From contig JADIMG010000055.1 of assembly GCA_017694875.1 (NCBI GenBank), positions 16,521 to 80,520 on the forward strand: 64,000 bases of DNA, read 5' to 3'. The DNA is from Candidatus Gallipaludibacter merdavium. Its GTDB lineage: Bacteria; Bacteroidota; Bacteroidia; Bacteroidales; Paludibacteraceae. The number at the start of each line of letters is the position of its first letter. Position 1 is the stretch's first letter. Shown in pieces: positions 17,299 through 26,032 of this stretch. The notes beneath the pieces were generated by a model. The model was given only the letters and a program-made list of their open reading frames with translations, was not told where the DNA came from and searched no databases. The position numbers and the translations under genes were made by a program.

Positions 17299-18365
17299 GG
17301 CTGGTTCAATTTGATGTCGTTGTTGAGTAATTCAATGATTCGTGGGACGGCGTACACGTCAGCTTTTTCCGGTTGTACGCCTATTAGCTTGGCCAGAGCC
17401 GGTGTTTCTTTTGAAAGTCTGACTTCTGTCAATTGGGCCAGAATATGCTGGTGGCTCAAGACATGTTTACGGATGCCGCTTTGTCGGGTTATGTATATAT
17501 TGCTATTCCCTTCAGTCCAATTCAGAAACGTAGGGTGGGTGAGCAACGATTTTGTGTCGAGGGGTTCTTCTGTTTCAATCAATGGATATTCATACAAATG
17601 TTTCCATATATCTTCTCCCGTTCGCTTTTGTAAATAGAATGTATTTCCTATGATGAAGCGTATATAATGGAAATATCTGATGCGGATTTTGGTTTTCTTT
17701 TCCTTAATAGGTAATATGGATGCTGTCTCTTTTCCTGCGCTTTTACACCAGGTGGTCAATGGGCATTGTTGACAGTTAGGTGTTCCTGGCACGCATTGAA
17801 GGGCACCTAGTTCCATCATGGCTTGGTTGTGCAAAGCCGCATGTTGAGGGTCCAATAGCTCCTGCGCCAATTGCGCATAATGCTTTTTTCCTGCAGTTGT
17901 GTCAATTGGAATCTCACATTCTGTTAATCGTGCCAATACACGATAGACATTGCCGTCGACTACTGCTATGGGAGTGTTGTAGGCAAAAGAGCAGATGGCA
18001 GCAGTGGTATAGTCGCCTATCCCTTTTAGAAGTCGTACCTCCTTAGGGTCACGTGGAAAAAAACCTTTGTGTTTTTCCATAATCTGATGGGCTGCTGTAT
18101 GTAGGTTACGCGCACGGCTGTAATATCCCAACCCTTGCCAAAGACGGAGAATTTCATCTTCTTGAGCTTCTGCTAATGTTTGAACATTGGGAAAACGCTC
18201 CATAAAGCGTAAGTAATAATCATATCCTTGTGCAACTCTTGTTTGCTGAAGAATGATTTCGGATATCCATATGGCATATGGGTCTTTTGTGTCTCGCCAT
18301 GGCAAAATGCGCTTGTTGCGTTCATACCATAATGCCAATGCTTTTCTGATTTCCTCTTTGTTCAT
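17295..18365 (-). CDS. mutY: A/G-specific adenine DNA glycosylase MutY
   Basis: Removes adenine mispaired with 8-oxoguanine or guanine. The 356 residues show the catalytic Glu in SEIILQQT, the HhH motif LLKGIGDYTTAA, the catalytic Asp in AVVDGNVYRVLAR, the 4Fe-4S cluster ligands in CVPGTPNCQQCPLTTWC, and a C-terminal Nudix-like 8-oxoG recognition domain. First in a two-gene overlap with the M28 peptidase gene; a TATTTTTG box lies about 20 bases before its start. Confidence 0.95.
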   Translation of the reverse strand: MNKEEIRKALALWYERNKRILPWRDTKDPYAIWISEIILQQTRVAQGYDYYLRFMERFPNVQTLAEAQEDEILRLWQGLGYYSRARNLHTAAHQIMEKHKGFFPRDPKEVRLLKGIGDYTTAAICSFAYNTPIAVVDGNVYRVLARLTECEIPIDTTAGKKHYAQLAQELLDPQHAALHNQAMMELGALQCVPGTPNCQQCPLTTWCKSAGKETASILPIKEKKTKIRIRYFHYIRFIIGNTFYLQKRTGEDIWKHLYEYPLIETEEPLDTKSLLTHPTFLNWTEGNSNIYITRQSGIRKHVLSHQHILAQLTEVRLSKETPALAKLIGVQPEKADVYAVPRIIELLNNDIKLNQP

Positions 18366-18385
18366 GCGAAAAATTAATAGCTAAG

Positions 18386-18393
18386 CAAAAATA
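18386..18393 (-). promoter_or_regulatory. Predicted -7 box of mutY
   Basis: TATTTTTG on the minus strand about 20 bases before the mutY start. Confidence 0.45.
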
Positions 18394-18483
18394 CGTATTT
18401 GAATTGAATAATAAAAGACTATTCGGACGTTGATGCGTTTTTATAGGCTATAATGGTTGGAATGGAAAACTTTTTGTCTGTTC

Positions 18484-18514
18484 TTGTGAGTTTGTGATAA
18501 ATGTACTATATTTG
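18484..18514 (+). promoter_or_regulatory. Predicted promoter of tRNA-Arg
   Basis: TTG at 18484-18486, a 20-base spacer and TATATTTG at 18507-18514, ending 19 bases before the tRNA 5' end. Confidence 0.6.
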
Positions 18515-18533
18515 CAGCCGTTTTGCGAAAGTG

Positions 18534-18607
<74 letters not shown>

Positions 18608-18612
18608 CAATG

Positions 18613-18639
18613 AAAGATGGACAATATCCATCTTTTTTT
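18613..18639 (+). terminator. Terminator of tRNA-Arg
   Basis: AAAGATGGA (18613-18621) pairs with TCCATCTTT (18627-18635), ending in a run of seven T. Confidence 0.9.
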
Positions 18640-18822
18640 GTATATGGGGACGTTCTACTGCCGAAATGGCAGTGTTTGCGGCGAGAATATTCTAAATTGT
18701 GTCAATGTTGTCATATTTTGGACCATTTTGGGGTTTGGCCTATAGTTTGACTAATGGAGAAATGTAGCGATTAAAACTACAGAACCTAAACGTTGAACAA
18801 TATTATATAGGAGATTACAACT
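18640..18822 (+). promoter_or_regulatory. Upstream region and leader of the first hsp20 gene
   Basis: Contains a promoter-like GTTTGG ... TATAGTTTG stretch (18734-18750) and a leader with a short TGTAG/CTACA stem, followed by the conserved block CTACAGAACCTAAACGTTGAA at 18777-18797. The ribosome-binding AGGAGAT is at about 18809-18815. The block recurs in front of the second hsp20 gene (20 of 21 bases identical), which implies shared control. Confidence 0.55.
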
Positions 18823-19251
18823 ATGACACTAGTTAGAAAAAATCAGAATTGGTTACCCGACATTTTCAATGACTTCTTTGATTATGATTGGATGGATAGA
18901 GCAAATGCAACTGCTCCTGCTATTAATGTAATAGAAAATGAGCATGCATATAAAATTGAACTTGCAGCTCCAGGTCTTACGAAAGAGGATTTTGATGTAC
19001 ATTTGGATGAAGATGAAAATTTGGTGATAAATATGGAGAAAAAGGCAGAAAATAATGAAGGAAATAAGAATAGCCGCTATTTGCGTCGTGAGTTTTCTTA
19101 TTCCAAATTTATGCAGACTATGATTCTGCCGGAGGACGTGGATAAGGAAAAGATTGCTGCCGAAGTAAAACATGGTGTATTGAATATTGAATTACCCAAA
19201 AAGGTAGAAGCACCTGTAGAAAAAACCAAGAAACATATTCAAATCCAATAA
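18823..19251 (+). CDS. Hsp20/alpha-crystallin small heat-shock protein (first copy)
   Basis: A 142-residue ATP-independent holdase that binds unfolding proteins in the cytoplasm. The N-terminal arm NQNWLPDIFNDFFDYDWMDR precedes an alpha-crystallin domain, about residues 32-135, with INVIENEHAYKIELAAPGLTKEDFDV, LRREFSYSKFMQTMILPEDVD and the GVLNIELPK motif. The tail KKHIQIQ is the dimer-tail-like IxI motif. It is flanked by a heat-shock-type leader and a terminator, and its paralogue lies 330 bases downstream. Confidence 0.95.
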   Translation: MTLVRKNQNWLPDIFNDFFDYDWMDRANATAPAINVIENEHAYKIELAAPGLTKEDFDVHLDEDENLVINMEKKAENNEGNKNSRYLRREFSYSKFMQTMILPEDVDKEKIAAEVKHGVLNIELPKKVEAPVEKTKKHIQIQ

Positions 19252-19269
19252 GGATAAAGATGAATGAGT

Positions 19270-19312
19270 GACAAGCCCCAGGAGGATATTCTTCCCGGGG
19301 CTTGTCGTTTTA
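19270..19312 (+). terminator. Terminator of the first hsp20 gene
   Basis: GACAAGCCCC (19270-19279) pairs with GGGGCTTGTC (19297-19306), followed by GTTTTAT. Confidence 0.88.
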
Positions 19313-19429
19313 TATGTCATTGTTAGCGATTTATATTATTTTCTTGTTTTCTTGACAGACTTCACTCACTAATAACAACTGGTCAAATTATAGCATGAAA
19401 TTCCTGGCCAGTATGTGATAAGGTGACAA

Positions 19430-19582
19430 TGTGAACGTTCTCTTTGGGAAAAAATGTCCATTATGTGGACAATCTGTCACATTTTATTGTTTGGTATATA
19501 CTTTGCACATTCAGGTGCGTAGCGCTTGAAAAAGCACTACAAAACCTAAACGTTGAATTTTAAAAATAAGGAGATTTGAACT
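19430..19582 (+). promoter_or_regulatory. Upstream region and leader of the second hsp20 gene
   Basis: Contains an operator-like inverted repeat TGTCCA-N5-TGGACA (19455-19471), the promoter-like GTTTGG and TATACTTTG (about 19489-19505), a short stem-loop GTAGCGCTT-GAAA-AAGCACTAC with mismatch and the conserved block CTACAAAACCTAAACGTTGAA (19537-19557). AAGGAGAT precedes the start codon. Confidence 0.55.
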
Positions 19583-20011
19583 ATGATGCCTACTAGAAAA
19601 AATCAAAATTGGTTGCCTGATGTATTCAGTGATTTCTTTGATTATGATTGGATGAAAAGAGCGAATGCAACCGCGCCCGCTATCAATGTGATTGAAAACG
19701 ATAAAAGCTATAAAGTTGAGGTGGCTGCACCTGGTATGACCAAAGAGGACTTTGATGTTCATGTAGATGAAAACGACAATTTGGTCATCAGCATGGAAAA
19801 GAAGACTGAAAACAAGGAAGAACAAAAGCATGACCACTACTTGCGTCGCGAATTTGCCTATTCCAAATTTATGCAGACTATGGTGTTGCCTGAAAATGTG
19901 GACAAAGAAAAAATCTCAGCTGAAGTAAAACATGGTGTACTTAACATTGAGTTACCTAAGAAAGCTGAGGAAGAAAATGCAAAATGCAAAAAGCATATTG
20001 AAATACAGTAG
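19583..20011 (+). CDS. Hsp20/alpha-crystallin small heat-shock protein (second copy)
   Basis: A 142-residue paralogue of the adjacent gene, with the same length, the same NQNWLPDVFSDFFDYDWM arm, the same alpha-crystallin domain layout and the same GVLNIELPK and KKHIEIQ ends. Differences are spread along the protein (for example KAEEENAKC in the tail instead of VEAPVEKT), so the duplication is not recent. I assign the start at 19583 from the strong AAGGAGAT ribosome-binding site; a Met follows at residue 2. It has its own terminator. Confidence 0.95.
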   Translation: MMPTRKNQNWLPDVFSDFFDYDWMKRANATAPAINVIENDKSYKVEVAAPGMTKEDFDVHVDENDNLVISMEKKTENKEEQKHDHYLRREFAYSKFMQTMVLPENVDKEKISAEVKHGVLNIELPKKAEEENAKCKKHIEIQ

Positions 20012-20028
20012 TTGTATGGAAATAATGT

Positions 20029-20066
20029 AAAATAGTCCCGGAAAAGTCTTCCGGGACTATTTTTTT
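20029..20066 (+). terminator. Terminator of the second hsp20 gene
   Basis: AAAATAGTCCCGGAA (20029-20043) pairs with TTCCGGGACTATTTT (20049-20063), ending in a seven-T run. Confidence 0.92.
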
Positions 20067-20258
20067 GTATGTACTGTTGGGCGTATGGAAAGGATGCACA
20101 TAGGAATCAGAACCACAGCACGATATTGAAAAATCTTATTTTTGCACCATGTTGATTTTAGATTTTATTTTTGCATTTATGCTTTTTTGCTTATGTCGCT
20201 GTGTTTCAAAGTATAGGTAGTAAAATCTTTTGAACATAGTACAAATGTCGATATTATA

Positions 20259-20600
20259 CTATTCCCTAACATAATGGGGCATTTCCGTCGGAATAACCAT
20301 AGATATTTCACACAAGCCTTTCACTTCTCCGTTTTCTTTCCAGGCACTTTGGTAAATCATTTTTCGTAAACCTTGTTTCTCTATCGTATAGGCATTATAT
20401 CCACCTGTCTCCAACAAATGTTTGATGATGGATTTAGATCGCTCATTGTGGCAGCCCATTAGATTTTTACCTATCATATCGCCGTGTTTGGCAAAGGTAG
20501 CTTTGGCTTTTTCGTTCATATAGAGGATGACTCCTTCTTTGTCGCATACAGTGATGGCACAATTCATTTCATTGGCCCATTGTGGAATGTGTTCGTTCAT
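20259..20600 (-). CDS. Small stand-alone PAS-domain protein
   Basis: A 113-residue cytoplasmic protein consisting of one PAS-fold domain: NCAITVCDKEGVILYMNEKAKATF (residues about 13-36), GKNLMGCHNERSKSIIKHLL and the final strand VKGLCEISMVIP. There is no histidine-kinase, GGDEF or HTH output domain, so it may bind a small ligand or a partner protein. It overlaps the preceding lipoprotein gene by four bases. No heme or flavin ligand is clear; Cys19 and Cys50 are notable. Confidence 0.8.
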   Translation of the reverse strand: MNEHIPQWANEMNCAITVCDKEGVILYMNEKAKATFAKHGDMIGKNLMGCHNERSKSIIKHLLETGGYNAYTIEKQGLRKMIYQSAWKENGEVKGLCEISMVIPTEMPHYVRE

Positions 20601-21001
20601 AACTGTTGGTGGTTTGAGTAGATAATTTGTTGTTTCTTATAGAGAATGTATTGGGTTTTATCTGTTTGAATTAATGTATAGCCATGTCCCTTCCAAATAT
20701 CAGTTTCCTTTTGCTGCATTATAATGTTGCTTTCAATTCCCGGAATGTACGCTTCAGCGTATGTACTGTCGCTGGAAAAAACAATATAGGCGGCTGAAGA
20801 AGTATACGGTTTTTGAAATTTATATAGAGGGACGCCAACTTCAAAAGTGCGTATGCAATCTTTTCGGACATCGCTCCATACATATCCGGCCGACGGTAAG
20901 CAACCATGCTTATCGCGGTCATTTCCTGTCATGTGAGTTGTCTGAGTAGTCTTGCAGGCAAACAGGATAATTGCAGTAGCAATGTAGAAAAATATTTTCA
21001 T
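20597..21001 (-). CDS. Lipoprotein of unknown function
   Basis: A 134-residue protein with a lipobox ending at Cys16 (IILFAC). The mature protein contains a GCLPSAGYVWSDVRKDCIR motif with two Cys, which I recall in a family of small Bacteroidota lipoproteins, followed by a beta-rich region (AYIVFSSDSTYAEAYIPG). It shares a four-base overlap with the PAS gene and lies between it and fabD, whose terminator at 21028-21062 separates the units. Confidence 0.72.
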   Translation of the reverse strand: MKIFFYIATAIILFACKTTQTTHMTGNDRDKHGCLPSAGYVWSDVRKDCIRTFEVGVPLYKFQKPYTSSAAYIVFSSDSTYAEAYIPGIESNIIMQQKETDIWKGHGYTLIQTDKTQYILYKKQQIIYSNHQQL

Positions 21002-21027
21002 ATTTCATATTCAGTTGTGTAGCGTAT

Positions 21028-21062
21028 AAAAAACAGGGACGGAATGGCATTCCCGTCCCCTG
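21028..21062 (-). terminator. Rho-independent terminator of fabD
   Basis: CAGGGACGG / CCGTCCCCTG stem (21034-21062) with T-rich tail TTTTTT on the minus strand (21028-21033). Confidence 0.8.
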
Positions 21063-21084
21063 ATATGTCGTGTTGTTATTGGGA

Positions 21085-21957
21085 TTACCCAACGGTTACG
21101 TCTTTACTTACTTTGCGGATAAGTCCCTTCAAAACATCACCAGGACCAAGTTCGTAAAATTCAGTAGCTCCGTCAGCAATCATGTTCTTAACGGTTTGTG
21201 TCCAACGAACTGGTGCTGTCAATTGTGCAACCAGATTTTCACGAATTTTATCCGGCTCAACTTGAGGATAAGCGTTTACGTTCTGATAGATAGGGCATTT
21301 CGGCGTTTTGAAGTTGGTGCTCATGATGGCGGCCCTCAGCTCTTCTGCAGCTGGTTGCATAAGAGGAGAGTGAAATGCGCCACCTACACTTAATTTCAAG
21401 GCTCTTTTTGCACCTTTCTCAGTCAGAATGGCACATGCCTTGTCAATTCCTTCTATTGTACCGGAAATAACAATTTGTCCTGGGCAATTAAAGTTGGCGG
21501 CAACCACAACCTGATCAGTAATGCTGTCACATACTTCATCTACGACGTCGTCTGGCAAACCAATGATAGCTGCCATTGTTGAGGGCTCCAATTCACATGC
21601 TTTTTGCATCGCCATAGCACGTTTTGAAACAAGACGTAATCCATCTTCAAAACTTAATGCTTGTGCAGCAACCAAAGCACTGAATTCTCCCAAGGAGTGT
21701 CCGGCTACCATGTCTGGCTTGAATTCTTCACCCAAGACCAATGCAGAAATGACGGAGTGTAGAAAAACAGCTGGTTGCGTAACTTTTGTCTGGCGCAAGT
21801 CTTCTGGGGTTCCGTTAAACATTAGGTTCGTAATGTTGAATCCGAGAATGTTGTTAGCTTGTTCAAACAAATCTTTTGCTAATGAGGACGATTCATACAA
21901 ATCTTTGCCCATTCCTACGAATTGAGCTCCTTGTCCTGGAAATACGTATGCTTTCAT
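21085..21957 (-). CDS. fabD: Malonyl-CoA:ACP transacylase FabD
   Basis: Transfers malonyl groups from CoA to ACP in fatty-acid synthesis. The 290 residues contain FPGQGAQFVGMG, the nucleophile GHSLGE (Ser), SKRAMAMQKA (binding Arg), and the catalytic His in GGAFHSPLM. It has its own promoter and terminator. Start at 21957 (MKAYVFPGQGAQ). Confidence 0.96.
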   Translation of the reverse strand: MKAYVFPGQGAQFVGMGKDLYESSSLAKDLFEQANNILGFNITNLMFNGTPEDLRQTKVTQPAVFLHSVISALVLGEEFKPDMVAGHSLGEFSALVAAQALSFEDGLRLVSKRAMAMQKACELEPSTMAAIIGLPDDVVDEVCDSITDQVVVAANFNCPGQIVISGTIEGIDKACAILTEKGAKRALKLSVGGAFHSPLMQPAAEELRAAIMSTNFKTPKCPIYQNVNAYPQVEPDKIRENLVAQLTAPVRWTQTVKNMIADGATEFYELGPGDVLKGLIRKVSKDVTVG

Positions 21958-22393
21958 TCTGTTATGAATAAATGTGTTAACTCTTTTCTTCTGGATAATT
22001 ACGTTAACATTGTGTTAGGTAATTCGCGGCAAAGGTAAGAAATAACTTACATATTCAGAAATAGGAATGCAATATTTTCATAGGAGAAAGCGCCTCTATG
22101 TATAAGAATTGTTCTTGATTTCCTTCATAATCATTTTATTATACTTTGGGGTGACTTCAGTAAAAAGCATATGGGCTTTGAGATGAATTGCTGACTGGAC
22201 GATGGAGACCGCTTTTTGTGGGGAACCTTATTTTATGGAAATATTATGTGGCAAAAAGCCTATAACTTCAAAAAATAATTCTATCTTTGCATGCAAATGT
22301 GGAACATGGGGAAGTTTTTGTTTTGAAGCTATAGTTGAAGTAAAACCACATTGCACTTTTCTGATTTTTTGAGAAACACAAATAAGTTGAATT
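21958..22393. promoter_or_regulatory. Divergent fabD/pepT promoter region
   Basis: A 436-base gap. It holds TACCTTTG on the minus strand at 22030-22037 for fabD and TATCTTTG on the plus strand at 22282-22289 for pepT. I find no further conserved structure or credible ORF in it. Confidence 0.6.
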
Positions 22394-23617
22394 ATGGATA
22401 TAACAAAACGTTTTCTTGAGTATGTCGGATTTTTGACCACATCCGATGAAAATACACGCATGAATCCCAGTACTCCCGGACAAATTGAATTTGCTAAGCA
22501 TTTGGCTAAAGAATTAAAGGGAATTGGATTAACGGAAATAGACGTTGACAGTAATGGCTATTTGATGGCTACATTGCCGGCAAACACAGATAAAGTCATA
22601 CCGACAATCGGGTTTATAGCTCATTTGGATACAAGTCCGGAAATGAGCGGTAAGCATGTTAAGCCACGTATTGTGGAGAAATATGATGGGCAAGACATTT
22701 TGCTGAATGAAGAGGAAGCTATTGTGCTGGAAACGGAAAAATATCCGGAAATTCTGAAATATATTGGTCAAGACATTATAGTTACAAATGGAAAGACATT
22801 GCTGGGAGCTGATGATAAAGCGGGGGTAGCTGAAATTGTTACAGCCATGGAATATCTGATAGCACATCCGGAGATTCAACATGGAAAGATTCGCATTGCA
22901 TTTACGCCAGATGAAGAGATTGGCGAAGGTGCTGACCATTTTGATGTAAAGAAATTTGGAGCAGAATGGGCATATACGATTGACGGAGGTGAAATTGGTG
23001 AATTGGAGTATGAAAACTTCAATGCAGCTTCCGCAAAGGTTACAGTAAAAGGTCTCAATGTTCATCCAGGCTATGCCAAGCACAAAATGAAAAATTCTCT
23101 CCGTGTGGCTTTTCAACTGGCCAATATGCTGCCACGCCATGAAACGCCAGAACACACAGATGGTTATGAGGGATTTTATCATCTGATTTCTGTACAGGGT
23201 TCAGTAGAAGAAACTGTTTTGAGTTATATTATCAGAGACCATGACCGTGCTCGTTTTGAAAGCCGTAAAAAGGAAATGGAACATTTGGTCAATAAAATCA
23301 ATGCAGAATATGGCGAAGGAACTGCTATATTGGAATTGAAAGACCAGTATTATAATATGCGTGAAAAGATTGAACCGGTAATGCATATCATTGATTTGGC
23401 ATCAGAGGCCATGAGACAAGTTGGTGTCACACCGGAGGTCAAACCAATTCGCGGTGGTACAGATGGTGCACGTTTGTCGTTTGAAGGTCTTCCTTGCCCG
23501 AATATTTTTACCGGTGGGCATAATTTTCATGGACGTTTTGAATATATTCCTATTCAAAGTATGGAAAAAGCCATGCAGGTCATTGTGAAGATTGTAGAAT
23601 TAACAGCCAAGAAATAA
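22394..23617 (+). CDS. pepT: Peptidase T (tripeptide aminopeptidase)
   Basis: A 407-residue M20-family zinc metallopeptidase releasing N-terminal residues from tripeptides. Metal-site motifs are [11 protein letters not shown] (His/Asp), [10 protein letters not shown] (bridging Asp), [13 protein letters not shown] (Glu-Glu), [17 protein letters not shown] and [10 protein letters not shown] with FTGGHNFHG at the C-terminal ligand. All are in the usual positions. It is followed 33 bases later by gcvT, with which it is probably cotranscribed. Confidence 0.95.
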   Translation: MDITKRFLEYVGFLTTSDENTRMNPSTPGQIEFAKHLAKELKGIGLTEIDVDSNGYLMATLPANTDKVIPTIGFIAHLDTSPEMSGKHVKPRIVEKYDGQDILLNEEEAIVLETEKYPEILKYIGQDIIVTNGKTLLGADDKAGVAEIVTAMEYLIAHPEIQHGKIRIAFTPDEEIGEGADHFDVKKFGAEWAYTIDGGEIGELEYENFNAASAKVTVKGLNVHPGYAKHKMKNSLRVAFQLANMLPRHETPEHTDGYEGFYHLISVQGSVEETVLSYIIRDHDRARFESRKKEMEHLVNKINAEYGEGTAILELKDQYYNMREKIEPVMHIIDLASEAMRQVGVTPEVKPIRGGTDGARLSFEGLPCPNIFTGGHNFHGRFEYIPIQSMEKAMQVIVKIVELTAKK

Positions 23618-23650
23618 ATTACTTAACCATAAAAACTAAATTAAATACGT

Positions 23651-24727
23651 ATGAAGACAACTCCATTTACGGACATTCACATCGCATTAGGTGCAAAAAT
23701 GCACGAATTCGCAGGTTACAACATGCCTATCGAATATCCACTTGGTATCAATAACGAACATATTACTGTTCGTACCGGTGTAGGAGTATTTGATGTTTCC
23801 CACATGGGTGAATTTTGGGTAAAAGGTGAGAAAGCATTGGATTTCTTGCAGAAAATAACAACGAATGACGTATCAAAATTGACTCCGGGCAAAGTTCAAT
23901 ATACATGCATGCCAAATGGAAAGGGTGGTATTGTTGACGACTTGCTTCTTTATAATTATTCGACGACCAAATATCTCATGGTTGTAAATGCGGCCAATAT
24001 TGAAAAAGATTGGAATTGGTGTGTTCAACACAATACGGAAGGGGTTACGCTGGAAAATGCATCTGACCGTATGGCACAATTAGCCGTGCAGGGACCTAAA
24101 GCGACAGAGATGTTGCAGAAACTGACAGATATTAACTTGTCTGAAATTCCTTATTATAGTTTCCGTGAGTGGTCGTTTGCCGGCGTGCGTCCTGTCATTA
24201 TTAGCAATACAGGTTATACTGGTGCAGGAGGTTTCGAATTGTATTTTTATCCGGAACATGGCAAGCAGATTTGGGATGCTTTGTTCGAGGTTGGTAAGGA
24301 ATATGGTTTGCAACCGATTGGTCTAGGTGCACGCGACAGCCTGCGTCTGGAAAAGGGCTTCTGTCTTTATGGTAATGATATTGATGACACAACTTCTCCA
24401 ATTGAAGCTGGTTTGGGTTGGATTACAAAGTTTGTTGACGGAAAGAACTTTATCGACCGTGAACGACTGGAGAAACAGAAAGCAGAGGGAGTTGCCCGCA
24501 AACTGGTTCGATTCGATTTGCAGGAGAGAGGCATTCCTCGCCATGGATATGATATAGTAAATGCAGCTGGAGAGAAGATAGGAACTGTAACATCAGGTAT
24601 CATGTTGCCAGGTACGAAAACGGGTATTGGTATGGGTTACGTACCGACCGAATTATCGAAGGTTGGTAGTGAATTTTATGTTAAGATTCGCGATAAACAA
24701 ATTCCAGCAAAGGTAGTAAAACCATAA
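23651..24727 (+). CDS. gcvT: Glycine cleavage system aminomethyltransferase (T protein)
   Basis: Transfers the methylene group of the aminomethyl lipoyl-H protein to tetrahydrofolate. The 358 residues contain [36 protein letters not shown], the [22 protein letters not shown] block and the C-terminal [10 protein letters not shown]. Complete, no anomalies. The other glycine-cleavage genes are not in this window. A terminator follows at 24754-24789. Confidence 0.96.
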   Translation: MKTTPFTDIHIALGAKMHEFAGYNMPIEYPLGINNEHITVRTGVGVFDVSHMGEFWVKGEKALDFLQKITTNDVSKLTPGKVQYTCMPNGKGGIVDDLLLYNYSTTKYLMVVNAANIEKDWNWCVQHNTEGVTLENASDRMAQLAVQGPKATEMLQKLTDINLSEIPYYSFREWSFAGVRPVIISNTGYTGAGGFELYFYPEHGKQIWDALFEVGKEYGLQPIGLGARDSLRLEKGFCLYGNDIDDTTSPIEAGLGWITKFVDGKNFIDRERLEKQKAEGVARKLVRFDLQERGIPRHGYDIVNAAGEKIGTVTSGIMLPGTKTGIGMGYVPTELSKVGSEFYVKIRDKQIPAKVVKP

Positions 24728-24753
24728 TTGACAAGGTGTCATAAGAAAATACT

Positions 24754-24789
24754 AAATGAGCGTGCTCGGGTAGGGCACGCTCATTTTTA
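24754..24789 (+). terminator. Terminator of pepT-gcvT
   Basis: AAATGAGCGTGC (24754-24765) pairs with GCACGCTCATTT (24775-24786), ending TTTTTAT. Confidence 0.92.
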
Positions 24790-24810
24790 TTATATATTGC
24801 TGATTGATTG

Positions 24811-25320
24811 TCATGATTTTGTAGGGAGCCAATCTCTCAGCTCAATGACTTCAAGGTTATCTATCTTGCTTCCGTCAATTTCAAAGCGCATAATGGTAGA
24901 AACGGTCTGAGATCCATATCGGCCGGCGGCGCCGGGATTTAAGCAGAGCATTTGCAGACGGGGGTCAAATTTTACCTTTAGAATATGTGAATGACCACAG
25001 ACAAACAGCTTGGGAGGATGTGTGTAGAGTTCCATGCGGACCTCTGGTGCATATTTGCCAGGATAACCGCCAATGTGCGTGAGCATGACATCTATATTTT
25101 CGCACTCAAAGCGCAATATCTTGCTTGTCCGTAGGCGGATATCATATCCGTCGATATTTCCAAAGACAGCTCTTGTGGGCTTGAAGTTTTCCAGTTCATC
25201 AAGCAAAACAGGCGACCCAATGTCGCCTGCATGCCATATTTCATCACATGTATTGAAATATTCAAAAATACGGGGATGCAACATCCCATGAGTATCTGAT
25301 AATAACCCTATCCGTTTCAT
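24811..25320 (-). CDS. YfcE/MJ0936-family metallophosphodiesterase
   Basis: A 169-residue cytoplasmic metallophosphoesterase. The five metal-binding blocks are LLSDTHGMLHP, WHAGDIGS, VFGNIDG, LTHIGGYPG and VCGHSHILK. The fold is a bare catalytic domain of the usual family length. The natural substrate is unknown; related proteins hydrolyse model phosphodiesters in vitro. Its start is two bases past the PorT-like gene stop, so the two are likely cotranscribed. Confidence 0.9.
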   Translation of the reverse strand: MKRIGLLSDTHGMLHPRIFEYFNTCDEIWHAGDIGSPVLLDELENFKPTRAVFGNIDGYDIRLRTSKILRFECENIDVMLTHIGGYPGKYAPEVRMELYTHPPKLFVCGHSHILKVKFDPRLQMLCLNPGAAGRYGSQTVSTIMRFEIDGSKIDNLEVIELRDWLPTKS

Positions 25321-25322
25321 TG

Positions 25323-25961
25323 TTAGAAGCGTATGCCTAAACCAATGTTGAAGGTGTTAAGCGGACTTTTGTAGTTATTGGTTACATCGTTCAACGATGT
25401 TGATTTGGTCAAATTGCCAATCAGGTTGTAACGCATTTCCAAGTTGATGCAATTGAGGAACTCAAATCCGATACCAGTATCCAGACCAACAGTAGCTACG
25501 TTCCATTTATCTTCTGGTTTGTTGGTTTCTTCCCATTTACCATCGGCTGTTTCATAGGTAGTCTTACTGCCAGCATTGAAACGCAATTTTGGACCGATAA
25601 CAAAACGCATATTTACCACTTCACCTAATTTGAAAATTCTCCATCCGAACAATAAAGGCACGTCAACTGCACTGTTTACAGAACGTCTGTTAACGTCAGT
25701 ACCATTAATATCAACTGTTCCTTTTGTTATCTCACGGTTATACAACACCTCTGGTTGGAAGTAGATAATATTGCCAAAGCGGGCAAATGCACCAACATGA
25801 AAACCTTGTGCATTTCGCGGATCTACATAGGACCATTGTGCGTCACCCAGATTAGAAAAGCTTAATGTGCTGGTATATCCACCTTTGACACCAAGATTGA
25901 ATTCTGCGAATAGTGGTAATGAGCAAAATATTGCCATCAAAACTAACAAATTCTTTTTCAT
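25323..25961 (-). CDS. PorT-like outer-membrane beta-barrel protein
   Basis: A 212-residue outer-membrane protein: signal MKKNLLVLMAIFCSLPLFA, an N-terminal FNLGVKGGYTSTLSF segment, alternating strands (FHVGAFARFGNIIYFQPEVLY) and a final GLGIRF. The GVKGG start and the FQPEV strand are typical of the PorT/outer_membrane_beta-barrel_2 family. The ATG at 25961 is preferred to 25985. Function unknown; PorT itself belongs to type IX secretion, but I see no other T9SS gene here. Confidence 0.8.
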   Translation of the reverse strand: MKKNLLVLMAIFCSLPLFAEFNLGVKGGYTSTLSFSNLGDAQWSYVDPRNAQGFHVGAFARFGNIIYFQPEVLYNREITKGTVDINGTDVNRRSVNSAVDVPLLFGWRIFKLGEVVNMRFVIGPKLRFNAGSKTTYETADGKWEETNKPEDKWNVATVGLDTGIGFEFLNCINLEMRYNLIGNLTKSTSLNDVTNNYKSPLNTFNIGLGIRF

Positions 25962-26032
25962 ATTCAAGTTAAATTTAGTATTCATCGTATCTATAACAAA
26001 CTGTTTTGTCTTATTGTTGGAGTAACTTCGTG

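Noticed and set aside
20149..20220. A 23-residue hydrophobic ORF after a TATTTTTG box (20137-20144)
   Set aside because: Very short, would be leaderless, no terminator and no homologue known to me.
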